The notes beneath the pieces are model-generated. The model saw only the letters and a program-made list of their open reading frames with translations, was not told the origin of the DNA and made no database searches. A stretch of DNA of 35,085 bases from JAFMIT01 sp049421205 (GTDB lineage: Bacteria; Actinomycetota; Actinomycetes; S36-B12; UBA5976): contig JBMSMQ010000009.1 in the NCBI GenBank assembly GCA_049421205.1, forward strand, positions 1 to 35,085. Direction: 5' to 3'. The position numbers were made by a program, and so were the translations under genes. This document shows positions 25,543-33,387 of the stretch, piece after piece; positions within the stretch are counted from its first letter, which is position 1, and each line of letters starts with the position of its first letter.

Positions 25543-25672
25543 GGGTGTACCTTCCCGAGTCTTGACTGTGGATAGCAACTTGGAAACGCCTTAGTTATCC
25601 CCAGATTTGGTGAATTTTAGGTCAATTAACGTGACAAAAAGGTCAAAATGGGGTGTTAGGTACCACAGCGAC
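25543..25672 (-). promoter_or_regulatory. Promoter region of the lysozyme-like gene with a 21-base-spaced direct repeat
   Basis: A 130-base gap after phoH. On the minus strand TTGACCT occurs twice in the same orientation (25640-25646 and 25619-25625), exactly 21 bases apart, i.e. two helical turns. Either copy could be a -35; paired -10 sequences are weak. No terminator hairpin for phoH and no ORF are seen. I found no recognisable cyclic-di-AMP riboswitch, although that class often precedes such genes. Confidence 0.4.
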
Positions 25673-27016
25673 TTAGAGCGAAATATCGTCCAAAATGTCT
25701 GTGACAAGGGCAGCTATCTCACTTCGTTCAGACCTCGTGAGGGTCACGTGAGCAAAGAGTGGATGACCTTTGAGCTTCTCGACCACAGCCACCACGCCAT
25801 CGTGTCGGCCGACGCGCAAATTATCGCGCTGCCCAACATCGTGGGTGAGAACGACTCGTGAGTCCCTGCCGATTCGGGAGAGCACCGTCAGTAAAACATT
25901 ACGCTCAAGCGACTGGGCCTCATCAACTATCACAAACGCATCGTGGAGAGATCGACCCCGGATGTGTGTCAGTGGCAGCACTTCAATCAATTCTTGTTCA
26001 ATAATCTCATTGACAACATTCTTGGAAGTGATGGCACCCAAAGTGTCGAACACTGCCTGTCCCCAGGGATTCATTTTCTCTGCCTCTGTACCAGGAAGGT
26101 ATCCCAGTTCCTGTCCCCCAACTGCATAGAGCGGACGGAAGACCACCACCTTTGAATGTAGTTGCTTTTCAAGGACTGACTCCAGTCCAGCCGCGAGCGC
26201 TAAGGCACTTTTACCTGTGCCCGCTTTTCCACCGAGGGAAACAATGCCAATGTCTTGGTCCATCAAAAAATCGAGTGCGATTCTTTGTTCAGCGCTTCGT
26301 CCATGTATTCCAAAGACATCCCGATCTGCTCTGACTAATTGAATTTTCTTGTCACTTGTGACACGTGCAAGAGCACTACTTCGATTACCATAAATAATCA
26401 CACCTGTGTTACAAGGAAGTGATGCAACTTCTTTGAGTGACACATAACCTTTTTCATACAACTTTCCAATGACTTCGTCCGAGAGATGAAGTTCTTCAAT
26501 TCCAGTGAATCCGCTACTCACCACGAATTCAGCTCGATACTCCTCCGCTTGAAGCCCAGCGCTCGATGCTTTGATACGCATCGGCAAGTCTTTGCTGACT
26601 ACAACAACATCATTTCCCGCATTGGCAAGATTTCGAGCGACTGCCAAAATTCGAGTGTCATTATCAGCAAGTTGAAGGCCAGAGGGCAGTGCAGTCATAT
26701 CTGAATGATTGAGTTCCACATGCAAGGTGCCACCATTGTCTCCGATTGGAATCGGAGCATCGAGCCTGCCATGTTTCACGCGCAAATCATCGAGTGAGCG
26801 AAGTACAGAGCGTGCAAAGTAGCCAAGTTCTGGATGGGTTCTTTTTGCTTCAAGTTCTGTCAAGACGACAACTGGCAGGACCACATCGTGTTCTTCAAAT
26901 CTGAAAAGTGCATTCGGATCGGAGAGCAAAACTGAAGTGTCAAGGACATAGGTTTTCTTTTGAGCAGGTTTGGTTGATTTTGGACGGGCTTTACGTTTCG
27001 GCGTTGCCTCGGCCAT
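25673..27016 (-). CDS. PIN-PhoH fusion ATPase (PhoH family)
   Basis: A 447-residue protein with an N-terminal PIN-like RNase domain and a C-terminal PhoH helicase/ATPase domain. The start at 27016 is set by GGAGG just upstream; a second ATG six bases earlier is less well placed. The PIN acidic residues are Asp26 (YVLDTSVLL), Glu54/Glu56 (LTELEAKR), Asp118/Asp120 (LADNDTRIL) and Asp143 (VSKDLP). Walker A is GKAGTGKS at 263-270, Walker B FVIVDEAQSLE. The family couples RNA unwinding to cleavage (YlaK/PhoH2-like). A basic N-terminal tail (PKRKARPKSTKPAQKK) may bind nucleic acid. It follows uppS by 74 bases. Confidence 0.92.
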   Translation of the reverse strand: MAEATPKRKARPKSTKPAQKKTYVLDTSVLLSDPNALFRFEEHDVVLPVVVLTELEAKRTHPELGYFARSVLRSLDDLRVKHGRLDAPIPIGDNGGTLHVELNHSDMTALPSGLQLADNDTRILAVARNLANAGNDVVVVSKDLPMRIKASSAGLQAEEYRAEFVVSSGFTGIEELHLSDEVIGKLYEKGYVSLKEVASLPCNTGVIIYGNRSSALARVTSDKKIQLVRADRDVFGIHGRSAEQRIALDFLMDQDIGIVSLGGKAGTGKSALALAAGLESVLEKQLHSKVVVFRPLYAVGGQELGYLPGTEAEKMNPWGQAVFDTLGAITSKNVVNEIIEQELIEVLPLTHIRGRSLHDAFVIVDEAQSLERNVLLTVLSRIGRDSRVVLTHDVGQRDNLRVGRHDGVVAVVEKLKGHPLFAHVTLTRSERSEIAALVTDILDDISL

Positions 27017-27090
27017 CAACACCTCCGATAACTACTGCGCAGGAGACTAGGGCAAAAGGGATACAGAACGATGCAAACACGCCGAAATAA

Positions 27091-27858
27091 TTACGCGCCA
27101 TATCGACGTTGACGAAGTCCGTAATCTCTAAGGGCACGCAGAAAATCGATGTAGCGAAAGTCGGGCCAGTAGGCATCACAAAACCAAAATTCTGAATGCG
27201 CAGACTGCCACATTAAGAATCCAGAAAGCCTTTGTTCTCCTGATGTTCGGATCACAAGATCAGGGTCGGGTTGCCCGCTTGTGTAGAGGTGAGATTCAAT
27301 CGCTTCGAGAGTTATGGCATCTGCAATTTCACCTCTCTGACTCGATTCAAGTTCGCCAACAAGTGACTTCACTGCATCAAGAAGTTCTCGCCTACCCCCG
27401 TACCCCACCGCTAGATTCACTGTGATGCCGTCAATGATTTCGGTGTCGCGTTCTACTCCGACAAGTACTTGTCGTGTTCGTTCAGGTAGGAGCGGTAGGT
27501 GACCAAGTGCACGTAATTTCCATTTCTTCTGGCCTGCAAGCTCTTTTGCAACATTTTCAATAATTCCAAGTAATGGAATCACTTCTGAATCAGAACGCTG
27601 CAAATTATCAGTCGATAGCAACCACAACGTGACAACTTTGACGTTGTGTTTTTCGCACCAATCAAGGAGTTCCTCAATTTTGCCGGCACCCACTCGGTGG
27701 CCTCGTGAAGTCGGACCACCTTGTAATGCGGCCCAGCGTCTATTGCCATCCAAGATGACTGCAATGTGTTTCGGTTGCTTGAAACTGGCAACTCGTTTTT
27801 CCAGTCGTTTAATGTAAATCTTCTCAAGTGGTGTTCGAATGAGTCGCTTCAGATTCAT
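27091..27858 (-). CDS. uppS: Isoprenyl transferase (undecaprenyl diphosphate synthase family)
   Basis: A 255-residue cis-prenyltransferase. The catalytic Asp37 sits in VILDGNRRWA, RGHRVGAGKIEELL follows, then TLWLLSTDNLQRSDSEV, and the diphosphate-binding RTSGEQRLSGF with QSAHSEFWFCDAYWPDF. It elongates an allylic diphosphate to the polyprenyl lipid carrier needed for cell wall and glycan assembly. Chain length cannot be set from sequence, since actinobacteria carry both short- and long-chain members. The N-terminus has a basic amphipathic segment (MNLKRLIRTPLEKIYIKR) that may touch the membrane. It overlaps the HAD gene by 4 bases. Confidence 0.94.
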   Translation of the reverse strand: MNLKRLIRTPLEKIYIKRLEKRVASFKQPKHIAVILDGNRRWAALQGGPTSRGHRVGAGKIEELLDWCEKHNVKVVTLWLLSTDNLQRSDSEVIPLLGIIENVAKELAGQKKWKLRALGHLPLLPERTRQVLVGVERDTEIIDGITVNLAVGYGGRRELLDAVKSLVGELESSQRGEIADAITLEAIESHLYTSGQPDPDLVIRTSGEQRLSGFLMWQSAHSEFWFCDAYWPDFRYIDFLRALRDYGLRQRRYGA

Positions 27859-28490
27859 TGCAGTAATTCCTTGATGTGATGTTCTACTTCTGAAAGTGAA
27901 TCTGCCACAAAATCAGCGACTTCTAGTTGATCTCGAGTATGAGTTGAAACAACCCCAATGGTGTACGCGCCAGCAAGTCCCGCTGCAGTGAGTCCTGAGA
28001 CCGCATCTTCCACTGCGATGCATTCGTTTGCACTCACACGAAGACGTTCTGCTCCCAGTAGGAATGGTTCAGGATCTGGCTTTCCCCGAGTCACATCATC
28101 AACACTGACTAAAGTGTCAGGAATTGGCATCCCTGCATATTTCATTCTGGCAAGTGCAAGTGGTCGTTCGCAGGAAGTAACGATGGTCCAAGGAATTTCA
28201 ATACTATCGAGATAGCGAAGAAGTTCTTTCGCCCCTTCAACTGCAATCACACCTTCAAGATCATTACATTCTTGTTCAAGATGCCAAGAAATCCAAAGTG
28301 CTGCTTCGTCTTTACGTTCTGGACCTAAGAGCATTGGGATGAAACTTCGAGCGGGCATACCGTGGATTGAATGAATTGCTTCAGGGTCAAGATTGGCGTT
28401 CTTCGCAAGGCGATACCAACTTTTCATCACATTCTCATTGGAATTGACAACGGTTCCATCCATATCAAATAGCACCGCTTTGTATCTCAC
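27855..28490 (-). CDS. HAD-superfamily phosphatase (beta-phosphoglucomutase-like)
   Basis: A 211-residue HAD subfamily IA hydrolase with an alpha-helical cap. Motif I is LFDMDGTVV (nucleophile Asp9, acid Asp11), motif II VTSCERP, motif III GKPDPEPF, motif IV AVEDAVSGL. The cap and sequence resemble sugar-phosphatases (HxpB/GpmB-like group) and related phosphoglycolate phosphatases. It begins with GTG at 28490, with TAGACT six bases upstream and no ribosome site, so it is probably leaderless. It is first in a unit with uppS and phoH. Substrate unknown. Confidence 0.88.
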   Translation of the reverse strand: MRYKAVLFDMDGTVVNSNENVMKSWYRLAKNANLDPEAIHSIHGMPARSFIPMLLGPERKDEAALWISWHLEQECNDLEGVIAVEGAKELLRYLDSIEIPWTIVTSCERPLALARMKYAGMPIPDTLVSVDDVTRGKPDPEPFLLGAERLRVSANECIAVEDAVSGLTAAGLAGAYTIGVVSTHTRDQLEVADFVADSLSEVEHHIKELLQ

Positions 28491-28496
28491 AATGAA

Positions 28497-28502
28497 AGTC
28501 TA
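28497..28502 (-). promoter_or_regulatory. -10 of the leaderless HAD-uppS promoter
   Basis: TAGACT on the minus strand followed by six bases (TTCATT) and the GTG start of the HAD gene. No Shine-Dalgarno sequence is present. It shares the 39-base gap with the opposing EamA promoter. Confidence 0.6.
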
Positions 28503-28517
28503 GAAGGTCTGAATCTG

Positions 28518-28523
28518 TAGGTT
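28518..28523 (+). promoter_or_regulatory. -10 of the leaderless EamA promoter
   Basis: TAGGTT on the plus strand followed by six bases (ACGTCT) and the GTG start of the EamA gene. Same geometry as the HAD and cdd promoters. The two divergent -10 elements are 15 bases apart, so polymerases should exclude each other. Confidence 0.6.
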
Positions 28524-28529
28524 ACGTCT

Positions 28530-29411
28530 GTGCTGAAAACCCGCTCCTACATCTTGTTGGCACTTGCCATGTGCTCGTGGGGTGCTGCAAATCCCCTCGC
28601 CGACATTGCACTTCGTGAGATGAGTGTGTCTCATATGTTGCTCACCGAAATTGGTGCAGGGTTGGTAGTACTCAGTCTTTTCGCGATTGTGCGAGGTCTG
28701 AATTTTAGAATTTCCTGGAAGTGGGCAGCACTTCTTGGGATCTTGCAGCCAGGGTTGACATTTCTTTTTGGCAATATCGGCTATGTCACAGGAACAGTAG
28801 TGACAGGTCTCATCATTATGGCAAGTGAAGTATTACTCCTTGCAGTTTTTGGTGTGTTGTTTTTGAAGGAGCGAATTACCGGGTTTGAAACCCTCGCAAT
28901 CATTGTTGGGTTTTCTGGTGCTCTCTTGGTGGGATGGAGTGCAACAAACGAAGGTCTTGGCACTATCGAATCAGCGCTTGCATTTCTACTTGCCGCAACT
29001 TGTGCTGCTGGATACTCAATTGCAATTCGGTACTATGCATTGAAATTTCCAGATACCGATATGTTTAATCTCACTTGGGCACAAACGTTTATTACGTTTC
29101 TTTTGATTCTTATTTCGTTACCGTTAACATCGAATTTGTTTGAAGCGGGAGCTTTTTCAAATTATTCCTCGCTTACCATCTTTTCAGCTCTTGGATCAGG
29201 TATTTTCGGTGTTGCTATTCCATTTGTGTTGTATGCAGAGGCAAGTCGAGTGGTTCCCGCTCGCCATGCTGCGATTGGGCTCAACATCATTCCAGTGGTA
29301 GGGATATCTATCGGTGCAGCCTTGGGGCTTGGTTTACCGACAGGGCTTCAGTACTTTGGTGGTTTTCTTGTGCTCGCAAGTCTTTTTGCACTAAGCCGCC
29401 GTGAGTCTTAG
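28530..29411 (+). CDS. EamA/DMT-family transporter
   Basis: A 293-residue protein of about ten helices with two EamA repeats (about 5-140 and 148-290). Hallmarks are MCSWGAANPLADIALRE in the first repeat, LTFLFGNIGYVTGTVV, EVLLLAVFGVLFLKERITGF ending the first half, and GVAIPFVLYAEASRVVPARH in the second. The family exports or imports small metabolites; the substrate is not predictable. The start is a leaderless-type GTG. The stop overlaps the convergent MMPL gene by 4 bases. It is the only plus-strand gene between 11264 and 33435. Confidence 0.9.
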   Translation: MLKTRSYILLALAMCSWGAANPLADIALREMSVSHMLLTEIGAGLVVLSLFAIVRGLNFRISWKWAALLGILQPGLTFLFGNIGYVTGTVVTGLIIMASEVLLLAVFGVLFLKERITGFETLAIIVGFSGALLVGWSATNEGLGTIESALAFLLAATCAAGYSIAIRYYALKFPDTDMFNLTWAQTFITFLLILISLPLTSNLFEAGAFSNYSSLTIFSALGSGIFGVAIPFVLYAEASRVVPARHAAIGLNIIPVVGISIGAALGLGLPTGLQYFGGFLVLASLFALSRRES

Positions 29412-32365
29412 CTCTCTTTCAGTCCAAAGCGTTGATGTAATCGTCGAAGTGGTGCTGGCGCCCACCAATTCCAAGAATTAGCAATTCGCATAAATGCAGG
29501 AACAAGTAATCCTCGAACAACTGTGGCATCAAGCAAAATCGCAAACGCAATTCCAAAGCCAAGCATTTTCATATTTGTCACTCCACTTGTGACAAATGCA
29601 GCAAAAACAACAGCTAGGAGCAAGGCTGCTGCGGTAATGATTTTCCCAGACTTCTGTAATCCAACTTTCACGGCAGTTGCGGTGTCTTTTCCGTGATCGT
29701 GCTCCTCTTTGATACGAGAGAGCAAGAAAAGTTCATAATCCATCGATAAGCCAAACGTCACAATGGCCACGAGCACAATACTTGATGTATCAAGACTTCC
29801 TGTGACTGTGTAATCCCCGGTCAACCACATCAAGTTCCCATATTCGAAAATCCAGGTCAGGACTCCAAGAGTTGCTCCAAGACTGAGGATATTCAAAAGT
29901 ACCGCTTTGATTGGTAACAGAATACTTCCAGTGAATAAAAAGAGCACAATAAATGTCATAAGTGCTACCCATAGAAGCACTCTCTCCATATTGTCAGTAA
30001 TTCCATTTTGTGAATCGGTGTAATCGGCAGCGGCACCACCGATAAGTACGTCTGAATCGAGTACTCGAATCTTTTCAATCACTTTGCTTGCTTCATAAGT
30101 TCGAGATGACAAATCGGTGATTGCCCTTAACCTGAAGTAATCATCAGTTTCGCTCAGCACTGGTGGCCAGTTTTCAAGAAGTGGTGTGAAAACACCATCG
30201 GTATACACACCTTCTGGAGTTTCAACTCGTACGATGTGATTCAGATTCGAAATATCTGTTGCAAGTGCTTGATATTGAAGTTTCTGTGGCACGATGATTT
30301 CTATTGGTGAGGTTTCGTTTGTTGTGAATTTCTGACGAAAAACCTCAGCAGCAATTGCTGTCTGATTGTCTTTTGGAAGGACTCGATCATCAACTTGGGA
30401 GAAATTCGTATTCACTGCAAGTGAAAGTAGTGCCACGAGTCCAAGTGTGGTAATTGAAACCACTGTGAATGGTCGCTTCATCACAATCTGGGCTAATGAT
30501 GACCAGAAGCCTCGTGCTTCAATTTCATTTTGGATGGTCTTTTCAATCAATGCTTCTCTAAAGCGAGTTCGAATGTCAGATTCGATCTGAAGTTTTTCCT
30601 CCTCGTGTTGCGGATTCGTACTTAGCCCATGAGGGTTCTTGTAATAGACACCAAGTACTTCCGGGTGCTTCATAAATTCTTCACCCTGAGATGCCACCCT
30701 GAGCCAAAATTCCCAATCACCCGATGAACTAAAGTCATTTGAAAAATACCCATAGTTGTTATGGAGCGAACGCCTCCACATTGGGTTGTTATGGGGAAGA
30801 TTTCTTCTTAGAAGCGCGTCAAATGAATATTCTTCAAATCGGTATCGCTTCGCTCTGCGCTTCACATCTTTCATTTGAAGATTGGGTTTCTTCGTGATGT
30901 AGGAATCAGAGTACACAACTGAAACATCAGGATTCTGCACTAAGGCTCGTGACAATTTTTCAATATTGCGGCTTTCCCGTCGATCATCACAATTGAGGTT
31001 TGTGATGAAGTCACCGGATGATTGTTTGATAGCCATATTCCAGACTTCATAGACGCCTGGGTCTTCAGCTAATCGTACGTAGGTGATATTGCTATGTTGT
31101 TCTTGATAGCGCTTGATTACAGCCTCTTCAAAGTCTTTACCCACAGGATTCACATTGATGATGATCCATTCACACTTCTCATTGAAAATACTTTGGTTGA
31201 CTACATCTTCCATGAATTGTTCAATGTAGAGATCTGCATCCTTCACCGATGTGATAAGCGAGATTTTGGGTAATTCGCTTATCTGGAGATCTTCGCCAAG
31301 TGGCCGACGTTTCTTGGGTCGGAGTGTGATTTTGAAAGAGTTCACTTTTTCGCCAAGAATAGTGAGAGTTGCTGCAAGTGGGACGATTGCACCAAAAACC
31401 GCCGTGAGACACACGAGCACACCTGCATATGCAAAAGATTGCAAGAAGGGCTGTGGGAAAAGCACCATTGAACTCAAGGTAAGTGCAACGGTGACACCTG
31501 AGTACACCACTGTTTTTCCGGCTGTATTCAAAGTTCTTCGTACTGCTTCGCTTGGAAGAAATCCTTTTGCGAGCTCTTCACGGAAGCGATTGACAATTAA
31601 GAGTGAATAGTCAATGCCCAGCCCAAGTCCAAGACCTGTAATGAGGTTCAGCGCAAATACACTCACTTCAGTAAATCGAGACACTATCCAAAGGCCAAAG
31701 AGAGAGATCGCAATTGAGGTCAATCCAACAATGAGTGGCATACCAGCAGCGACGAGTGCACCGAAAACGAAAAGTAACAAAATCATGGTGAGCGGAATTG
31801 AGATGAGTTCTGCTTTATAGATATCGGATGAGATTTGTCCGTTGATTGCGTTATAGATTGCGCCTGCACCACCGACGTAATACTCCACATTGCCGTCTTG
31901 ATTCGGAATAAGTTCATCTACATCGCGAGCAATTTGATTCTTCAAATCTAGTGATTCTGGATTGATGTAGATGAAAATCAAACCAAGTGAACCGTCTCCA
32001 CTTTGAAACTGTGGTTTGAGTGTGGGCGGAACTTGCCAAAACGACACGACCTCGCTGACACCTTTCACATCAGTGATGTTCTCAGTGATTCTGGTGACAC
32101 TTTCGAGAACTTCAGGATCACTCACCGCGTTTGAGGTGTCCTTCATTCCCACAGCGATAGTGAGATGGGGCTCTTCAGCTTTGAAGTCATCTTCGAGTAT
32201 GTCAAAGACTTTTGCCGAATCGCTTCCTGGGTTTTGATACCCGCCACCCGTTAAACCACCAATCGCAGTACTACCGATGAGGAGTGAGACTATGGCAAAC
32301 ACAATGCTTGCACCAAGCACAGTTTTTGCCCGGAGCGTTGTAATGCGCCCCAACAAGTTGAGCAT
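29408..32365 (-). CDS. MMPL transporter with an inserted GT2 glycosyltransferase domain
   Basis: A 985-residue fusion. Residues 1-345 and 615-985 form a complete MMPL (RND-like) transporter with two six-helix halves. The proton-relay Asp-Tyr pairs of MmpL proteins are present in both: Asp252-Tyr253 (GIDYSLLI) and Asp876-Tyr877 (SMDYELFL). Between helices 6 and 7, after the basic linker LRPKKRRPLGED, residues about 365-610 are a GT2 glycosyltransferase: ISLITSVKDADLYIEQF, the acceptor-side motif DPGVYEVWNMAIKQSSGDF, the metal site Asp460-Asp461 (NLNCDDRR), and the Asp550 region SSGDWEFWLRV, with NNPMWRRSLHNNYGYF before it. The normal loop resumes at ARGFWSSLAQIVMKRP. Both catalytic cores look intact. 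Operon: 2 bases after the GNAT gene, under a DUF156 repressor. Likely glycosylates and exports an envelope lipid; that is inference. Confidence 0.9.
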   Translation of the reverse strand: MLNLLGRITTLRAKTVLGASIVFAIVSLLIGSTAIGGLTGGGYQNPGSDSAKVFDILEDDFKAEEPHLTIAVGMKDTSNAVSDPEVLESVTRITENITDVKGVSEVVSFWQVPPTLKPQFQSGDGSLGLIFIYINPESLDLKNQIARDVDELIPNQDGNVEYYVGGAGAIYNAINGQISSDIYKAELISIPLTMILLLFVFGALVAAGMPLIVGLTSIAISLFGLWIVSRFTEVSVFALNLITGLGLGLGIDYSLLIVNRFREELAKGFLPSEAVRRTLNTAGKTVVYSGVTVALTLSSMVLFPQPFLQSFAYAGVLVCLTAVFGAIVPLAATLTILGEKVNSFKITLRPKKRRPLGEDLQISELPKISLITSVKDADLYIEQFMEDVVNQSIFNEKCEWIIINVNPVGKDFEEAVIKRYQEQHSNITYVRLAEDPGVYEVWNMAIKQSSGDFITNLNCDDRRESRNIEKLSRALVQNPDVSVVYSDSYITKKPNLQMKDVKRRAKRYRFEEYSFDALLRRNLPHNNPMWRRSLHNNYGYFSNDFSSSGDWEFWLRVASQGEEFMKHPEVLGVYYKNPHGLSTNPQHEEEKLQIESDIRTRFREALIEKTIQNEIEARGFWSSLAQIVMKRPFTVVSITTLGLVALLSLAVNTNFSQVDDRVLPKDNQTAIAAEVFRQKFTTNETSPIEIIVPQKLQYQALATDISNLNHIVRVETPEGVYTDGVFTPLLENWPPVLSETDDYFRLRAITDLSSRTYEASKVIEKIRVLDSDVLIGGAAADYTDSQNGITDNMERVLLWVALMTFIVLFLFTGSILLPIKAVLLNILSLGATLGVLTWIFEYGNLMWLTGDYTVTGSLDTSSIVLVAIVTFGLSMDYELFLLSRIKEEHDHGKDTATAVKVGLQKSGKIITAAALLLAVVFAAFVTSGVTNMKMLGFGIAFAILLDATVVRGLLVPAFMRIANSWNWWAPAPLRRLHQRFGLKES

Positions 32366-32367
32366 CG

Positions 32368-33096
32368 TTAACCCTTTGAATCGAGATCAAATGAAGTAAA
32401 AGGAATTTCCTCGTCAAAATCTAGTGCACGATAGAGGGTGAGTGCATTTTGGTTATTCTGATAAACCCCAAGTGAGACTCCATTCGCTCCGAGCGCGAAA
32501 CTCTCTTGAATTGCACGAATCGTCAATTCCCTAGCAAGACCTTGCCTTCGATACTCTGGGTGCACAGCAAGTGATGCTAGATGGGCGTGACCATTCGAAT
32601 ACAATGTTGATGCAATACATCCTGCAAGTTGTCCATCAAGGTATGCAAGAAGCCAAAAATCAATCTCATCAACTCCTGGCATCGCTGATGCACGCGGAGA
32701 GGAAAGTTTCAATAGTGCTGTTATCTCTTTGTCTTTTGAATTGTCGGTTACTTTTTTGATACGGGAATCTACTGCTCGTGGTGGATATGGTTGCTGTCTC
32801 AAAAACCACACCCACTCTGAACGTGGAGTTACGTGAAGTTGATGAGCGAGTGCTCTTGGAACACTTACTCGTGGAATCGAACAACCATTGCTCAGACATT
32901 CGTGAATAACATTTGCATATTCAGCGGGCGTGAGTGTGCCTTCAATTGCTAACCACCCGCCTTCATCACCAATCGCATGAACTGAAAGTGCTGAATCGGT
33001 GCTGTAGGCATGAATAAATTCTGATTCTTGAATGAAGTGCAGAAGAAATGGGTATTCCACAAAAACTGAAGGATCGTAGGTCGATATGAACCGCAT
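32368..33096 (-). CDS. GNAT-family N-acetyltransferase (two-part)
   Basis: A 242-residue protein from the ATG at 33096, 4 bases after the repressor stop; the open frame extends into the repressor gene only through a TTG with no ribosome site. The C-terminal half is a GNAT domain with motif A HLASLAVHPEYRRQGLARE (RRQGLA) and motif B VSLGVYQNNQNALTLYRALD (NxxAxxLYxxLGF pattern). The N-terminal half is a diverged GNAT-like region without a clear acetyl-CoA motif, as in FR47-type proteins. It sits between the CsoR/CstR-like gene and the MMPL-GT2 gene, so it may modify the same product or the transporter. Substrate unknown. Confidence 0.85.
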   Translation of the reverse strand: MRFISTYDPSVFVEYPFLLHFIQESEFIHAYSTDSALSVHAIGDEGGWLAIEGTLTPAEYANVIHECLSNGCSIPRVSVPRALAHQLHVTPRSEWVWFLRQQPYPPRAVDSRIKKVTDNSKDKEITALLKLSSPRASAMPGVDEIDFWLLAYLDGQLAGCIASTLYSNGHAHLASLAVHPEYRRQGLARELTIRAIQESFALGANGVSLGVYQNNQNALTLYRALDFDEEIPFTSFDLDSKG

Positions 33097-33100
33097 AGAA

Positions 33101-33361
33101 CTAGGCAAGTGTGATGAAAAGTTTTTCCAACTCTTCAAGCATCGCAGAGTCTGTTTTCTTTCCCGTTACGCAGGAACGAAGCCCACCCGCTACTAGTCGA
33201 AATCCTGCTTTATCGATTGCTCTTCCAACTGCTGCAAGCTGCGCGACAACTTCTCCGCAATCTCTTCCATCTTCAAGCATTCCAATGACGCCTCTCAGTT
33301 GCCCTTCGGCACGCTTCAGTCGCTTGATTACTTCATCTGATGTTGTTCCATCGAATTCCAT
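33101..33361 (-). CDS. DUF156 repressor, CstR-like (CsoR/RcnR family)
   Basis: An 86-residue all-helical repressor of the CsoR/RcnR (DUF156) family, from the ATG at 33361 with AAAGGAG upstream. It has RLKRAEGQLRGVIGMLEDGR (family signature) and Cys35 and Cys64 spaced 29 residues apart, as in CsoR Cys36/Cys65. The copper-ligand His expected four residues before the second Cys is Gly60 (GGLRSC). A Cys-x-Cys pair without the His is the pattern of persulfide sensors (CstR-like), so thiol/sulfane-sulfur sensing is more likely than Cu(I). A CsoR-type palindrome lies in its promoter, fitting self-control and control of the GNAT and MMPL-GT2 genes. Confidence 0.88.
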   Translation of the reverse strand: MEFDGTTSDEVIKRLKRAEGQLRGVIGMLEDGRDCGEVVAQLAAVGRAIDKAGFRLVAGGLRSCVTGKKTDSAMLEELEKLFITLA

Positions 33362-33381
33362 CTTCACTCCTTTACTCTCAA

Positions 33382-33387
33382 AGTCTA
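33382..33387 (-). promoter_or_regulatory. -10 element of the repressor operon
   Basis: TAGACT on the minus strand overlaps two bases of the palindrome next to it. It leaves a leader of about 14 bases carrying AAAGGAG. A weak TTTGCT lies 16 bases upstream as a possible -35. Confidence 0.55.

Noticed and set aside
25543..25672. A cyclic-di-AMP riboswitch before the lysozyme-like gene
   Set aside because: The class often precedes such genes, but I could not find its conserved blocks and the available leader looks too short.
26991..27101. A possible 36-residue hydrophobic peptide (MARNYFGVFASF...) between uppS and phoH
   Set aside because: It has no ribosome site, starts inside the uppS end and runs into the phoH start; chance is more likely than a gene.
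25673..28490. A phosphate-starvation or toxin-antitoxin role for the PIN-PhoH gene
   Set aside because: No antitoxin-like gene precedes it and the stand-alone PIN-PhoH form is a widespread housekeeping type; only the family call is supported.
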